Source: Calditrichia bacterium
Lineage (GTDB): Bacteria > Calditrichota > Calditrichia > RBG-13-44-9 > J075
Direction of reading: 5' to 3'
NCBI GenBank assembly: GCA_028284905.1
Contig: JANQQU010000082.1
Coordinates: 97,087-161,086, forward strand
Length of the DNA stretch: 64,000 nt
Shown: positions 25,816 to 36,670 of the stretch, piece by piece
Numbering within the stretch: the stretch's first letter is position 1
Layout of the letters: each line of letters begins with the position of its first letter
Translations under genes and position numbers: made by a program
Notes under the pieces: model-generated
The model's database searches: none
Told to the model about the DNA's origin: nothing
The model's input: only the letters and a program-made list of their open reading frames with translations

Positions 25816-27147
25816 GTGAAGATTTTTTTCCGGGCAATAACTATCGCCTTTTTGCTAACTCAAATGGGATTATCACAAGCCAAATATCTTCAATCCGGGC
25901 CGATGGCTGGCTACTCGGAAATGCGGGAAGTGTTATTGTGGGTACAAACCAACGACGCTGCCGCAGTTAAGTTTGCTTATTTCCCGGATGACAATCCCAA
26001 AGAAAAACGATTCTCCCGCACTGTTAACACAACCCACGAACAAGCCTATACCGCAAAAATTGCCCTCGAAAGTCTGGAACCGGGCACACATTACACTTAC
26101 GAATTATACATTAATAATAAGCAGGTGAAGCGACCGTATCCGTTAAAGTTTCAAACCCAGGCGCTCTGGCAATGGCGCAACGACCCGCCCCCGTTTAAAT
26201 TTCTTATCGGCAGCTGTAACTATATCAACGATACGCCATATGATCGTCCCGGTAAACCATATGGCGACGGATATGGCATTTTCGATACGATGGCAAAGCA
26301 GCAGGCAGATTTTATGGTTTGGTTGGGAGACAATACTTATCTCCGGGAAGTCGACTGGTACAGCCGCAGCGGCATCATGTATCGCTACACCCACACCCGT
26401 TCTGTTGCGGAAATGCAGCCACTGCTTGCCGCCATGCATCACTATGCGATTTGGGATGATCATGATTACGGCCCCAATAATAGTGACGCCAGCTTTCGCC
26501 AAAAAGCAGACGCACTGGATGCATTTACCTACTTTTGGGGAAACCCCACCTTCGGCATAGATAATCAACCGGGTGCCACCACCATGTTCCAATGGGGCGA
26601 CGTCGAGTTCTATTTGCTCGATAATCGCTACTATCGCTCGTCGAACAATCGCCTCAGCGGGCAGCACAGTATTTTAGGCGATCAGCAGATCGACTGGTTG
26701 ATTAATGCGCTTGCCACCAGCACTGCACCATTCAAGTTTGTGGTTCTTGGTGGCCAGATTCTCAGCAACCTCGCCGTTTTCGAAAATCACGCGAACTATT
26801 CTGCTGAACGGGAAAAGATTCTCGATGCGATTGCCCAGAACAATATCTGGGGCGTTTTCTTCCTGAGCGGCGATCGCCATCATAGCGAGCTGAGTGAATT
26901 GCGCCGCCGCGGCCAGTATTCACTATATGATCTGACCGTCTCCCCGTTAACTGCCGGGCCAAATCCCCGGGCCGCCAACGAGGCCAATGCTCTGCGCATG
27001 GCAGACACTTTTGTCGGGGAAAGAAATTTTGCAGCGTTGGAAATTTCCGGCCCAAGACGGGAACGTGTACTAAAAATAAGCGTGAAAAACGCCAGTGGGG
27101 AAGATTTATGGACAAAAGAGATTGCTGCAAAAGATTTGCGCAATTGA
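25816..27147 (+). CDS. PhoD-like alkaline phosphatase, exported
   Basis: A 443-residue exported metallophosphoesterase of the PhoD family (Pfam PhoD_2/PhoD). The start is GTG 25816, with AAGGAG six bases upstream; a much longer open frame to 25273 is antisense to nuoI and not real. The signal peptide is residues 1-22 (ending GLSQA). A fibronectin-like N-terminal domain, residues about 25-125, ends in LKFQTQ. The catalytic part has FLIGSCNYI, MVWLGDNTYLRE, IWDDHDYGPNNSD, VVLGGQIL and FLSGDRHHSELSEL, giving the metal-binding set of the family. The expected role is release of phosphate from extracellular esters. It is divergent from nuoI, and 208 bases separate the two starts. Confidence 0.92.
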   Translation: MKIFFRAITIAFLLTQMGLSQAKYLQSGPMAGYSEMREVLLWVQTNDAAAVKFAYFPDDNPKEKRFSRTVNTTHEQAYTAKIALESLEPGTHYTYELYINNKQVKRPYPLKFQTQALWQWRNDPPPFKFLIGSCNYINDTPYDRPGKPYGDGYGIFDTMAKQQADFMVWLGDNTYLREVDWYSRSGIMYRYTHTRSVAEMQPLLAAMHHYAIWDDHDYGPNNSDASFRQKADALDAFTYFWGNPTFGIDNQPGATTMFQWGDVEFYLLDNRYYRSSNNRLSGQHSILGDQQIDWLINALATSTAPFKFVVLGGQILSNLAVFENHANYSAEREKILDAIAQNNIWGVFFLSGDRHHSELSELRRRGQYSLYDLTVSPLTAGPNPRAANEANALRMADTFVGERNFAALEISGPRRERVLKISVKNASGEDLWTKEIAAKDLRN

Positions 27148-27307
27148 TTCGTATACGCCCGAAATAGCGTCATAAAGGGATTTTTTAATTGACTTTAGAG
27201 GGGCTGACCAGTAAATTCGGAGTTCGTGAATTTTATCCTGTGATTTTTGCTAAGTAAAAGTATGATGATAGATTATAGTTGTTTTTTTATTGGAGGAGTA
27301 ATTAGGA

Positions 27308-29230
27308 ATGTCTAGTAAACCGACCTACAAACTGGTTCTAATTGTTTTTCTCATCGCTCTGTTCGGATGGTCTTTGGTTCCGACGGTTAACTATCTTGGA
27401 ATGAGTGTCGATGAGAGAGCACAGATGCGCCTGGAAGATCGTGAAGGCTTTGAAACGATGGTCAAGCAGGCGATTAAACTTGGTCTGGACTTACAGGGTG
27501 GTGTTCGCCTGGTATTGGAAATCGACCTTAAAGACCTGCTAAGAGAACTGGCCAACGAAGGTACTGTTGACGGGCAATTTACCCGCCTGCTCAACGAAGC
27601 CAGTGATGAAGCCGGAATAGATGACGGCAATATTGTGGTCATTTTCGACAGAAAACTGCAGGATGCCGGTATCGATATTGCCAAGTACTATCGCAACCGT
27701 TCGCTCCGGGACCGCGAAGCAGTCTTACTTTATCTCACCGAGCAGAAAAATGATGCTGTGGATCGCGCACTGGAAGTTTTGCGTAACCGCGTGGATGAAT
27801 TTGGTGTTTCCGAGCCGATTATTCAGAAGCAGGGCGCCAGCCGAATCATTGTAGAGCTGGCTGGCATTACCGATCCCAGACAAGCGCGTGAGTTGGTCGG
27901 TAAAACCGCTAAACTGGAATTCAGCCTGTTGAAGGACGCGAATGTTGCCGAAAGAGCTGCCAAGCGGGTTAATGACTACCTGTTAAGTATGGCTGGCCCC
28001 GGCACTGTTGTAGAAGACAGCACCAGCGACGATAGTGATGCCGGCGAGAGCGATTCCACAACTGTTAGCGCTGAAGACCTCTTCGGCAGTACCGACACCA
28101 CTAAAGTCAGCGGCGAAGAGCTGTTCAACACGGGTGACTCCTCCAACACCGCAGCTGCCAGTGACAATACGCTGTTCCAAATCCTCGGCCCCGGCTACAT
28201 TTTCATTAAGGAAAATGATGTGGACCGTTTCAAGGCGGCCATGCAGGATTCTGCCTTACTCAGCCAAATCGACCGCGAAGTGCTTGGCGCCAGATTTTTG
28301 CTCCACAGCAAGCGGATCCAAACCCAGGATACCGGTGAATCCCTGATTCAGGCTTACTTTGTCGATCGTAACGTCGCCGTTGATGGCTCGACGATTATCG
28401 ACGCCAGCCATAACCTCGTAGACCGCACCCAAATCGACAACGCCATGGGCGGCTACCAGGCCAATATTCGCTTTAATGATGACGGCAGCCGCAGATTTGC
28501 AGTGGTGACCGGTGCAAATGTTGGCAAACGCCTTGCGATCGTTCTTGATGACCGCGTTCAGTCCGCTCCAAATATTCAGGAAAGAATCAATGGCGGCCGT
28601 GCCCGTATTACCGGTCTGGAAACCAATGACGAAGCAAGAATCCTCTCCAGCGTTTTGAAGGCCGGCTCCCTGCCCGCCCCGCTGAAAATTATTGAAGAGC
28701 GTTCGGTTGGTGCATCTCTCGGTGCAGACTCCGTTAACAAAGGTCTCTTCGCAACCCTGCTTGGCTTAGGCCTGGTTGCAATTTTTATGATTATTTATTA
28801 CAAAACATCCGGTATGCTGGCTAACATCGCGCTTTTCCTGAACATTATTTTCCTGATGGGCACCATGTCTACCATGCATGCCACGCTTACCCTGCCGGGT
28901 ATTGCCGGAATTATTCTAACGATCGGTATGGCCGTGGATGCAAACGTGCTTATTTTCGAGCGTATCCGGGAAGAGCTGGACCGGGGCAAGTCTACCTGGG
29001 CAGCTTTAGATACCGGTTACTCGAAAGCATTTATCACCATTCTTGATGCCAACGTAACGACTTTTATCGCCGGCGTGGTTCTCTACAACTTTGGTTCCGG
29101 TCCGGTTCGCGGATTTGCAACCACACTAATGATTGGTATTGTGGCAAGTATGTTTACCGCCATTTTCGTAACTCGTGCGCTCTCGGAATTCATCCTCTCG
29201 CGCAAGTCGAACAAAGAAATTAGTATTTAA
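27308..29230 (+). CDS. secD: protein translocase subunit SecD
   Basis: A 640-residue membrane protein of the Sec export machinery that uses the proton gradient to pull proteins across the inner membrane with SecF. One N-terminal membrane helix (LIVFLIALFGWSLVPTV) is followed by a periplasmic domain with the signature GLDLQGGVRLVLEID, then RNRVDEFGVSEP, GGRARITG, and five C-terminal helices with the motif TIGMAVDANVLIFERIREE. Residues about 237-290 are an acidic, Ser/Thr/Asp-rich insertion with two similar units (AEDLFGSTDTTK, GEELFNTGDSS) that is not typical of SecD. The start ATG 27308 has GGAGG upstream. The gene is followed by secF after 27 bases. Confidence 0.97.
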   Translation: MSSKPTYKLVLIVFLIALFGWSLVPTVNYLGMSVDERAQMRLEDREGFETMVKQAIKLGLDLQGGVRLVLEIDLKDLLRELANEGTVDGQFTRLLNEASDEAGIDDGNIVVIFDRKLQDAGIDIAKYYRNRSLRDREAVLLYLTEQKNDAVDRALEVLRNRVDEFGVSEPIIQKQGASRIIVELAGITDPRQARELVGKTAKLEFSLLKDANVAERAAKRVNDYLLSMAGPGTVVEDSTSDDSDAGESDSTTVSAEDLFGSTDTTKVSGEELFNTGDSSNTAAASDNTLFQILGPGYIFIKENDVDRFKAAMQDSALLSQIDREVLGARFLLHSKRIQTQDTGESLIQAYFVDRNVAVDGSTIIDASHNLVDRTQIDNAMGGYQANIRFNDDGSRRFAVVTGANVGKRLAIVLDDRVQSAPNIQERINGGRARITGLETNDEARILSSVLKAGSLPAPLKIIEERSVGASLGADSVNKGLFATLLGLGLVAIFMIIYYKTSGMLANIALFLNIIFLMGTMSTMHATLTLPGIAGIILTIGMAVDANVLIFERIREELDRGKSTWAALDTGYSKAFITILDANVTTFIAGVVLYNFGSGPVRGFATTLMIGIVASMFTAIFVTRALSEFILSRKSNKEISI

Positions 29231-29257
29231 CACTGAGGAAAAGGAGATAATTAGAAA

Positions 29258-30202
29258 ATGCGGTTATTACATAATCCCAAGATTCCTTTCATGAGTTACC
29301 GGAAAATCGGCTTCCTGGTTTCCGGTACCTTACTGCTTATTTCCCTGGGTTCCCTGATCTTACAGGGTGGCCCGCGCTTTGGTATCGATTTCCGGGGCGG
29401 TACATTACTGGAATATCGTTTCGAAGACAAAACTGACCCCGCAAAGAGTGTTGAAGTTGCGATTGATCAGGTCAGAGACACTTTTACCGAGGCCGGCTAT
29501 TCAGAAGCCGAAATTAAATACTTTGGCTCTCTTCAGGATGTTGCTGTGCAGGTAGATGTCGGTGACGTTACCGAAGAAGTAGAAGCTGAACTTGATGGAT
29601 TCTCTACGCTGCTCAATGAGAAATTCACTGATTATACTGTCGAAGAACGCCGCCGCGAGAGTGTCGGTCCGAAAATTGGTAAAGAGCTGGTCCTGGATGC
29701 TGTATTAGCGATTCTTGGCGCGATGGTGCTAATTCTTGTTTACATCATGTTCCGCTTCGAGTTTAAATTCGGTGTCGGTGCGGTAACAGCGCTGTTCCAC
29801 GACATTCTCATTACGCTCGGTATTTTTTCGGTATTTCAGATTGAGATCACCGTTGCGGTTATTGCCGCCCTGCTGGCGATTATCGGTTACTCCCTGAACG
29901 ATACGATCGTAGTTTATGACCGTATTCGTGAGAATCTGAAGACCTTCAAACGGAAGGCCAGCGATTATGTTGGCGTTGTGAATACCAGCATCAACGAAAC
30001 GCTTTCCCGTACTGTGGTAACATCCGGAACGACCCTTATGGTTGTTATGGTCTTGTATTTTGCCGGAATTGAAGTGATCAAAGACTTTTCTCTTGCCCTG
30101 ATCTGCGGTGTAATTATCGGAACCTATTCTTCCATTTTTATCGCCTCGCCGGTAATCGTCGAGTGGAACTCCGGTAGCAGCAGCAGTTCGCAAAAAAAAT
30201 AA
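29258..30202 (+). CDS. secF: protein translocase subunit SecF
   Basis: A 314-residue partner of SecD. One N-terminal helix, a periplasmic domain opening with GGPRFGIDFRGGTLLEYRF, then five C-terminal helices with IGYSLNDTIVVYDRIRENLK (the SecF counterpart of the SecD helix motif) and VVTSGTTLMVVMVLYF. The start has AAGGAG upstream. The two genes form one operon. After the stop, a weak stem (CCCGCAT / ATGCGGG at 30216-30246) precedes the STAS gene. Confidence 0.97.
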   Translation: MRLLHNPKIPFMSYRKIGFLVSGTLLLISLGSLILQGGPRFGIDFRGGTLLEYRFEDKTDPAKSVEVAIDQVRDTFTEAGYSEAEIKYFGSLQDVAVQVDVGDVTEEVEAELDGFSTLLNEKFTDYTVEERRRESVGPKIGKELVLDAVLAILGAMVLILVYIMFRFEFKFGVGAVTALFHDILITLGIFSVFQIEITVAVIAALLAIIGYSLNDTIVVYDRIRENLKTFKRKASDYVGVVNTSINETLSRTVVTSGTTLMVVMVLYFAGIEVIKDFSLALICGVIIGTYSSIFIASPVIVEWNSGSSSSSQKK

Positions 30203-30276
30203 GCATTGAATCCACCCCGCATTATCGATATACTAAATGATGCGGGTGATTTAACGTAAAAGCACAGGAAAGTTGC

Positions 30277-30627
30277 ATGAATCTAAATACTGAAGTCCGA
30301 AACGGTGTCGTCGTCATTGAACTGGCTGGTGACGTGATGGGCGGACCGGAAGCAATTAAACTGAAAGACAAAATTAATCAATTACTCGATGAGTCTTTGC
30401 TGAAAGTAGTAATTGATCTTAGTGGCGTCGATCGGATGAACAGCAGCGGACTGGGCATTTTGATTAATGCCCTGACAACCTTCAAACAAAATGATGGTGA
30501 TTTGAAGCTGGGCGGAACTACGGAACTGATACAAAATCTTTTGAAAATTACCAAGCTGGATAACCTTTTCGAAAGTTATGAGACCGTAGACAGTGCAGTT
30601 AACAGCTTTGGAAATGAAGGTTTATAA
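30277..30627 (+). CDS. STAS-domain anti-sigma factor antagonist
   Basis: A 116-residue single STAS domain. It has the fold markers ELAGDVMGGPEAIKLKDKI and the region DLSGVDRMNSSGLGILINAL, where the second Ser (of SS) is the likely target of an anti-sigma kinase, as in SpoIIAA/RsbV. It probably acts in a partner-switching regulatory circuit controlling a sigma factor or a phosphatase. No cognate kinase gene is in the window. Upstream is secF; downstream an attenuator-like stem and purA. Confidence 0.93.
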   Translation: MNLNTEVRNGVVVIELAGDVMGGPEAIKLKDKINQLLDESLLKVVIDLSGVDRMNSSGLGILINALTTFKQNDGDLKLGGTTELIQNLLKITKLDNLFESYETVDSAVNSFGNEGL

Positions 30628-30650
30628 TCCTTTTTTAAAAGCATTGACTT

Positions 30651-30726
30651 GCCAGATAATAATTGACTGATTACAGGCAGCCGAAAAGCTGCCGGGCATT
30701 AGGCAATTTTTATCTGGCTTCTTTTT
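30651..30726 (+). terminator. branched terminator between STAS gene and purA
   Basis: Outer arms GCCAGATAA (30651-30659) and TTATCTGGC (30710-30718) enclose a perfect 6-bp stem, GGCAGC with GCTGCC (30676-30693). TTCTTTTTG follows. It would end transcription from the STAS gene, leaving purA with its own promoter. Confidence 0.65.
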
Positions 30727-30792
30727 GTACGGTATATCTGTAAGCACCACAAGTGATGCAAAAGAATATTGAATGATGAAAATCAACATTGA

Positions 30793-32085
<1,293 letters not shown>

Positions 32086-32095
32086 AACTGAAAAC

Positions 32096-32125
32096 AAAAG
32101 GGCAAATATACAATTTTGCCCTTTT
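32096..32125. terminator. bidirectional terminator between purA and the permease gene
   Basis: A perfect 11-bp stem, AAAAGGGCAAA (32096-32106) with TTTGCCCTTTT (32115-32125), loop of eight bases. It has a T run on each side, fitting both converging genes. The following words (GCCCATTTGCATATTTG) repeat parts of the stem. Confidence 0.8.
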
Positions 32126-32146
32126 GCCCATTTGCATATTTGATCC

Positions 32147-34567
32147 CTACTCATACCGCAAAGAATCTACCGGATTGGCAAGAGAGGCGCGAATCGCCTG
32201 AATGCTAATCGTTGCCATGGCAATCAGAATTGCCAATACGCCCGCCAGGATAAATATCCACGGCCCCAATTCAATCCGATAAACAAAGTTCTGCAACCAC
32301 TGTTGAGCGGCTAAATAAGCTAACGGCCAGGCTACGATATTGGCCAAAACGAGTATTATTACAAAATCTTTGCTCAATAACCCGACCAGGCTGGCAGAGC
32401 TTGCCCCCAATACTTTCCGAATGCCCAGCTCTTTCGTCCGTCGGGAGACAGCGAGGGAAGCCAGTCCGAGCAATCCCAGGCAGGAAATCATTATCGCAAA
32501 AATTGCGGCGTAGCCGACAATGCGCTGCCAACGCTGCTCACTGCGATATTGTTTCCGCAAGTTTTCGTCTAAAAAGTCATAGGTAAACGGCACATCCGGG
32601 GCAGTCGCCTGCCAACTCTCCCGTAAGAGATCGACCGTCTCGGAAATATTACCCGGCTGAATTCGGATAAACAGCTTATAGATGCCATGCTGATCGGGAT
32701 TCATATGGAGCACCAGCGGTTGAATTTCCCGGTGCAATTTATCGATGTGATAGTCTTTCACCACCCCAAGAATTGTCGGGAATTCCATATCCTCTTTGGT
32801 TTTCAGCCCTTTTACCTGCCGGCCGACAGGATTCTCCCAACCAAGTAATTTCACAAAAGATTCGTTGACAATCACACCTTCCCGCACATCTGCCGGACGG
32901 CCATACTCAAAATTGCGGCCTTGCAAGAGGGGAATTTCCATCGTCGCTAAATAATCCGGGTCAATACGAATCAGGCGGATATTGCTAATATATTCCCCTT
33001 CATCATCCTGAATCGTGCGGGTCTGCCAGCCACTGGTAAAAGAACGATCGCTGCCTCCGGCAGACACTACCCGCTCCAATTGCCGCAGTCGTTCTTTATA
33101 ACGCTCGCTGTAGGTCTCTCCCGGCGTATTAACGATCACCAGATGGTCCTTCTCATACCCCAGGGGTTTATTGTTCATATAAGTCAATTGCTGACTAATC
33201 ACCACCGTTACGATAATTAGCACGATTGATAATGTGTATTGTAAAATAACCAGCAGGCGGGTCATCCGATTACGGCTTTTCAGGCGCGCTTCCCCTTTAA
33301 AAACCGATACCGGCTGGAAACGGGACAGCACCATCGCCGGATAGCTACCGGCGAAAATGCCGGTGAGGAACATCATGCCGAAAAGCAGCAGGATAATATC
33401 CCAACTCTCAAAGATAGAGAAGGCCAGGGTCTTTTCTGCCAGCTCATTAAAGATCGGCAGAAACAGCCAGGCCATTACTCCCCCTAAAATCATCGCGAAG
33501 GTACTCAGTATTAAGGCTTCTCCCCAAAATTGCTGCATTATCTGGCCGCGATATGCCCCGAGCACTTTCCGCATCCCCACCTCCATTGCCCGCGCAGCGG
33601 ATTTCCCGATGGAAAGGGTGGTAAAGTTGATGCAGGCAATACTCAGCACCAGGATGGCAATTGCTGCAAGCATATAGGAGGCTTCGGCACTGCCGCGATG
33701 ATTGTACGGCGTCCAGGTATCATCATTCAGATAGATATCCCCGATTGGCCGTAAATTAAACTTAACGACATCATTAAAATCGCCCATGGCACTCAGGCGC
33801 GGACTATCGGCATATTTATCCCCAAGTAGTTTTTTGGCAAAAGGCGGGAGTGAATTTTCCAGGGCAGCAGCAGTTTGATCTTCTTTTAGCTGCAGGTAGA
33901 TGGTCGCCGGCCCGGCCCAGTTGTTACTGACGCCGTATTTATCATGATGCTTAATTGAAATGAGCACTTCGAAATCAATGCTGGAAATATCCGATACGTC
34001 TGCCACTACCGCAGACACAATAAATTCTCGGTCATCATCGCTGGGCACCGTCAGGGTTTTTCCCAGTACTTCGGATTCCTGCCCGGGCGAAATTTTAAAG
34101 ATTTTCTGCGCGACAGACGTGGTCAGGACAATCTTGTCCGGCATATTCAAGGCAGTTTCCGCATCCCCGGCTAATAGTTCGAAGGAGAACATTTTCAAAA
34201 AGTCGGGATCGGTTTCCCCCACCCATACCCGGAATTGATCTTCACCCAGTTTCAAGCGAAAACCCGTGCGAATATAGCCGCTGGCGTATTCGATGCCCGG
34301 AAATTCCGGCGCAATCAACTCCGCAGTATTCGCAGGCAGCACCGCCGAAAAGTTTGTGGCGTCATTACTCGCCTTCTGGGACATCACCACCTGGTATAAA
34401 CGATCGCCATTCTCATGAAACGTGTCAAACCGTAGTTCGTGCCGTACAAACAATACAATGAGAATACAACAGGCGATGCCAGTCGCCAGCCCGAAAATAT
34501 TGATGAAAGAATACCCTTTGTATTTCACCAGGTTTCGCAGGGCAATTTTGATATAGTTACTAAACAT
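32147..34567 (-). CDS. MacB/FtsX-type ABC transporter permease
   Basis: An 806-residue membrane protein with two FtsX-type halves. The N terminus (ALRNLVKYKGYSFINIFGL) marks the MacB-type permease. A periplasmic domain (about residues 50-270) lies between the first and second helices. The first FtsX domain covers about residues 280-430 (GMRKVLGAYRGQIMQQFWGEA); another periplasmic region follows; the second FtsX domain is near the C terminus (GIRKVLGASSASLVGLLSKDF). Each ends in the coupling signature that contacts the ATPase. No MacB-like ATPase gene is nearby, so it must pair with a protein encoded elsewhere. Such pairs move peptides or lipids or act as mechanotransmitters. The start ATG 34567 has GGAGG seven bases before it. 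Confidence 0.92.
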   Translation of the reverse strand: MFSNYIKIALRNLVKYKGYSFINIFGLATGIACCILIVLFVRHELRFDTFHENGDRLYQVVMSQKASNDATNFSAVLPANTAELIAPEFPGIEYASGYIRTGFRLKLGEDQFRVWVGETDPDFLKMFSFELLAGDAETALNMPDKIVLTTSVAQKIFKISPGQESEVLGKTLTVPSDDDREFIVSAVVADVSDISSIDFEVLISIKHHDKYGVSNNWAGPATIYLQLKEDQTAAALENSLPPFAKKLLGDKYADSPRLSAMGDFNDVVKFNLRPIGDIYLNDDTWTPYNHRGSAEASYMLAAIAILVLSIACINFTTLSIGKSAARAMEVGMRKVLGAYRGQIMQQFWGEALILSTFAMILGGVMAWLFLPIFNELAEKTLAFSIFESWDIILLLFGMMFLTGIFAGSYPAMVLSRFQPVSVFKGEARLKSRNRMTRLLVILQYTLSIVLIIVTVVISQQLTYMNNKPLGYEKDHLVIVNTPGETYSERYKERLRQLERVVSAGGSDRSFTSGWQTRTIQDDEGEYISNIRLIRIDPDYLATMEIPLLQGRNFEYGRPADVREGVIVNESFVKLLGWENPVGRQVKGLKTKEDMEFPTILGVVKDYHIDKLHREIQPLVLHMNPDQHGIYKLFIRIQPGNISETVDLLRESWQATAPDVPFTYDFLDENLRKQYRSEQRWQRIVGYAAIFAIMISCLGLLGLASLAVSRRTKELGIRKVLGASSASLVGLLSKDFVIILVLANIVAWPLAYLAAQQWLQNFVYRIELGPWIFILAGVLAILIAMATISIQAIRASLANPVDSLRYE

Positions 34568-34737
34568 AATGACGCCTCCGATTTACCACCGATTTTTCCA
34601 AGTTGATTTTTTGTTAGACGGGTGATTGGGAAAAAAGGTTTGCCGGGAATTTTTCGTTGTTTTTATACATCAACAGAAATCCGGGATCCGTAGAGACGGA
34701 TCATGATCCGTCTTTACAAAAACGAACAGCGGTGAAT

Positions 34738-34764
34738 GATCAACGATTAACGAAATCGTTATCA
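34738..34764. repeat. GATCAACGATTAACG word repeat
   Basis: A short palindrome-rich stretch (GATCAACGATTAACGAAATCGTT), the same word family as the array at 5785-5827. The region 34568-34863 around it contains no convincing gene; a CCGTAGAGACGGATCATGATCCG stem lies at 34688-34711. Confidence 0.45.
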
Positions 34765-34863
34765 TAAATTATTTTTTGAATTATTGGCGAAGCGCCGTTC
34801 CAAACATTATATTGTGCGCTTTTTGAATCGGTATTGTTCCACGCGAAAAAGCAGAGAAACCGG

Positions 34864-36261
34864 ATGAGTGCTGCCCGTAAAAAGCGGTCCGGACCGCCCG
34901 TTGCCAGGGAGTCCCGCCAACGCATTCAATTGCGTATTGAAGCGCTTAACGACAGCGGCGCCGGTTTTGCCTACCATAACGATCATAAAATCGCCGTCGA
35001 AAAAACCCTGCCGGGGGAGCTGGTCGAAGTTGAATACGCCCCGGACCGGCCACGGAAAAAGCGGATTCGCCTTCTCAATATTATAGAAACCGTTCCGGAA
35101 AGACAAGCGCCTCCCTGCGAATACTTTTCCCGCTGTGGTGGTTGTCATCTTCAGCACCTCGATTACCCTGCCCAGTTAACATTTAAACAACAGATTTTTG
35201 AGCAACTGATTGCAGCGGAAACTTCCCTGTCGGATATCACCGTTCATTCCGTAGTGGGTATGCCGGAACCGTTTTATTATCGTAATAAATCCCAAATGCC
35301 TTTCCAGCAACGCCAGGGATCGGCAATCTTTGGCCTTTATCGCTCCCGCAGTCATGAAGTCATTGCTATCGATCAATGCCGGGTAGAAACCCGGGAAGCC
35401 AATCAAATTCTGCAAATCGTAAGGGATTGGGCGAATCGTTATCAGGTGCCCATTTATGATGAGAAATCCGGGAAAGGTGTACTACGTCACGTCATGATTC
35501 GCCGTAGTATGTTTACCAATCAGATCATGATTGTGCTGGTTGTTACCAAAAAGTCTGTGCCAGACTGGCAACCATTGCTCCAAAAACTTAAAACGACGAT
35601 CCCAACGCTGAAAAGTATGCAGTTAAATATTAACTCCCGACAAACCAATGTCATTCTCGGCGAGAAAAATATTGTTGTCTGGGGAGACGCATATATTGAG
35701 GAGAAACTTGGGAAGTATAAATACCGGGTATATCCCCATACATTTTTTCAGGTGAATTCTGTACAAATGGTCCGAATGCTGGAGAGAATGCGCCAGATAG
35801 CCGGCTTTCGGGCAGACGACCGGGTCGCCGATGTTTACTGTGGTGTCGGTGCTATTTCTTTTCAACTGGCGGAGATGGTCCGGGAAGTGACTGGTATTGA
35901 AGCGGTAGAAGCATCTATCCGGGCGGCAGTACAAAATATGGCCGACAATGATATCACCAATGTCAACTTTATTACCGGCGATGCGGCCCGCACCTTCCGG
36001 AAATTACGGAAAGATGGCGAAAAATTTGATAGCATCGTTATCGATCCGCCCCGGAAAGGTGTAGAAAAATTATTGATTGAAGAAATTAGTTATGCAGAAG
36101 CGGAAAATGTTGTATATATTTCCTGCAATCCGAAGACCCTGATCAGGGACCTCGTTCATTTTCAGGAATTGGGATATACTTGCCGGGAAATTTTCCCTTT
36201 CGACATGTTTCCACAAACTCATCACGTTGAAGCTTTAACCGTGTTGCGCCGGAAACATTGA
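34864..36261 (+). CDS. 23S rRNA (uracil-5-)-methyltransferase, RlmD/RumA family
   Basis: A 465-residue SAM-dependent RNA methyltransferase that forms 5-methyluridine. Residues about 20-75 are a TRAM domain (LRIEALNDSGAGFAYHNDH). A [4Fe-4S] cluster is expected in CEYFSRCGGCHLQHL. The SAM motif is VADVYCGVGAISFQLAE; the catalytic Cys lies in VVYISCNPKTLIRDL, and the general base in the final segment THHVEALTVL. These fit RlmD (m5U1939) or RlmCD; the exact target cannot be told. The start is taken as ATG 34864; an upstream TTG frame adds 10 residues, and no clear ribosome site decides between them. Confidence 0.92.
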   Translation: MSAARKKRSGPPVARESRQRIQLRIEALNDSGAGFAYHNDHKIAVEKTLPGELVEVEYAPDRPRKKRIRLLNIIETVPERQAPPCEYFSRCGGCHLQHLDYPAQLTFKQQIFEQLIAAETSLSDITVHSVVGMPEPFYYRNKSQMPFQQRQGSAIFGLYRSRSHEVIAIDQCRVETREANQILQIVRDWANRYQVPIYDEKSGKGVLRHVMIRRSMFTNQIMIVLVVTKKSVPDWQPLLQKLKTTIPTLKSMQLNINSRQTNVILGEKNIVVWGDAYIEEKLGKYKYRVYPHTFFQVNSVQMVRMLERMRQIAGFRADDRVADVYCGVGAISFQLAEMVREVTGIEAVEASIRAAVQNMADNDITNVNFITGDAARTFRKLRKDGEKFDSIVIDPPRKGVEKLLIEEISYAEAENVVYISCNPKTLIRDLVHFQELGYTCREIFPFDMFPQTHHVEALTVLRRKH

Positions 36262-36670
36262 TCTTTCGTATGATGGATTTATTTCAATTGCAGGCATTAT
36301 CCTGCTGTTCTATGGGAGTAAATGAATCTTATCCGCTTTTTGCCTGATGTAACTCGGGGCAGGCCAGAGGCGGCAATCCAACATTTAATGATATCGGCCG
36401 GATGCCAGTATGATTAAATGATTATTTCAAAACAAATGCTCGACAAATACCAGGTCTTGCCGATTTTTGGTAAGCCGCAGGGGACCTGTTTTTTATAATG
36501 ATTTTTAAAAGCGAATGCTATATAACGACAATCGCAATATTCTGAAGGATGCAAATAATTCAGGCAGGCGAAATGGTTTTTCAAACTAACCGATAAGGCA
36601 AACCGTATTATCGCGGCCAACGACCCCTGAGCAGGAAACGAAGTTCAACTTTATACCCACAGGATGAGAT
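36262..36670 (+). other. 409-base leader region of the giant glutamate synthase gene, with terminator-like stem
   Basis: The stretch contains no convincing gene; a 68-codon open frame on the minus strand (36414-36620) has poor composition and no ribosome site. At 36451-36495 an imperfect stem, CAGGTC with GACCTG, enclosing a second stem (CTTGCC / GGTAAG), is followed by TTTTTTATAATG, a terminator-like element that also carries a TATAAT box. It may terminate the methyltransferase transcript, attenuate the next gene or contain its promoter. The giant gene begins after AGGATGAGAT. Confidence 0.5.

Noticed and set aside
36414..36620. 68-codon open frame on the minus strand before the giant synthase gene
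   Set aside because: No ribosome site and no protein-like pattern; overlaps a terminator-like stem.
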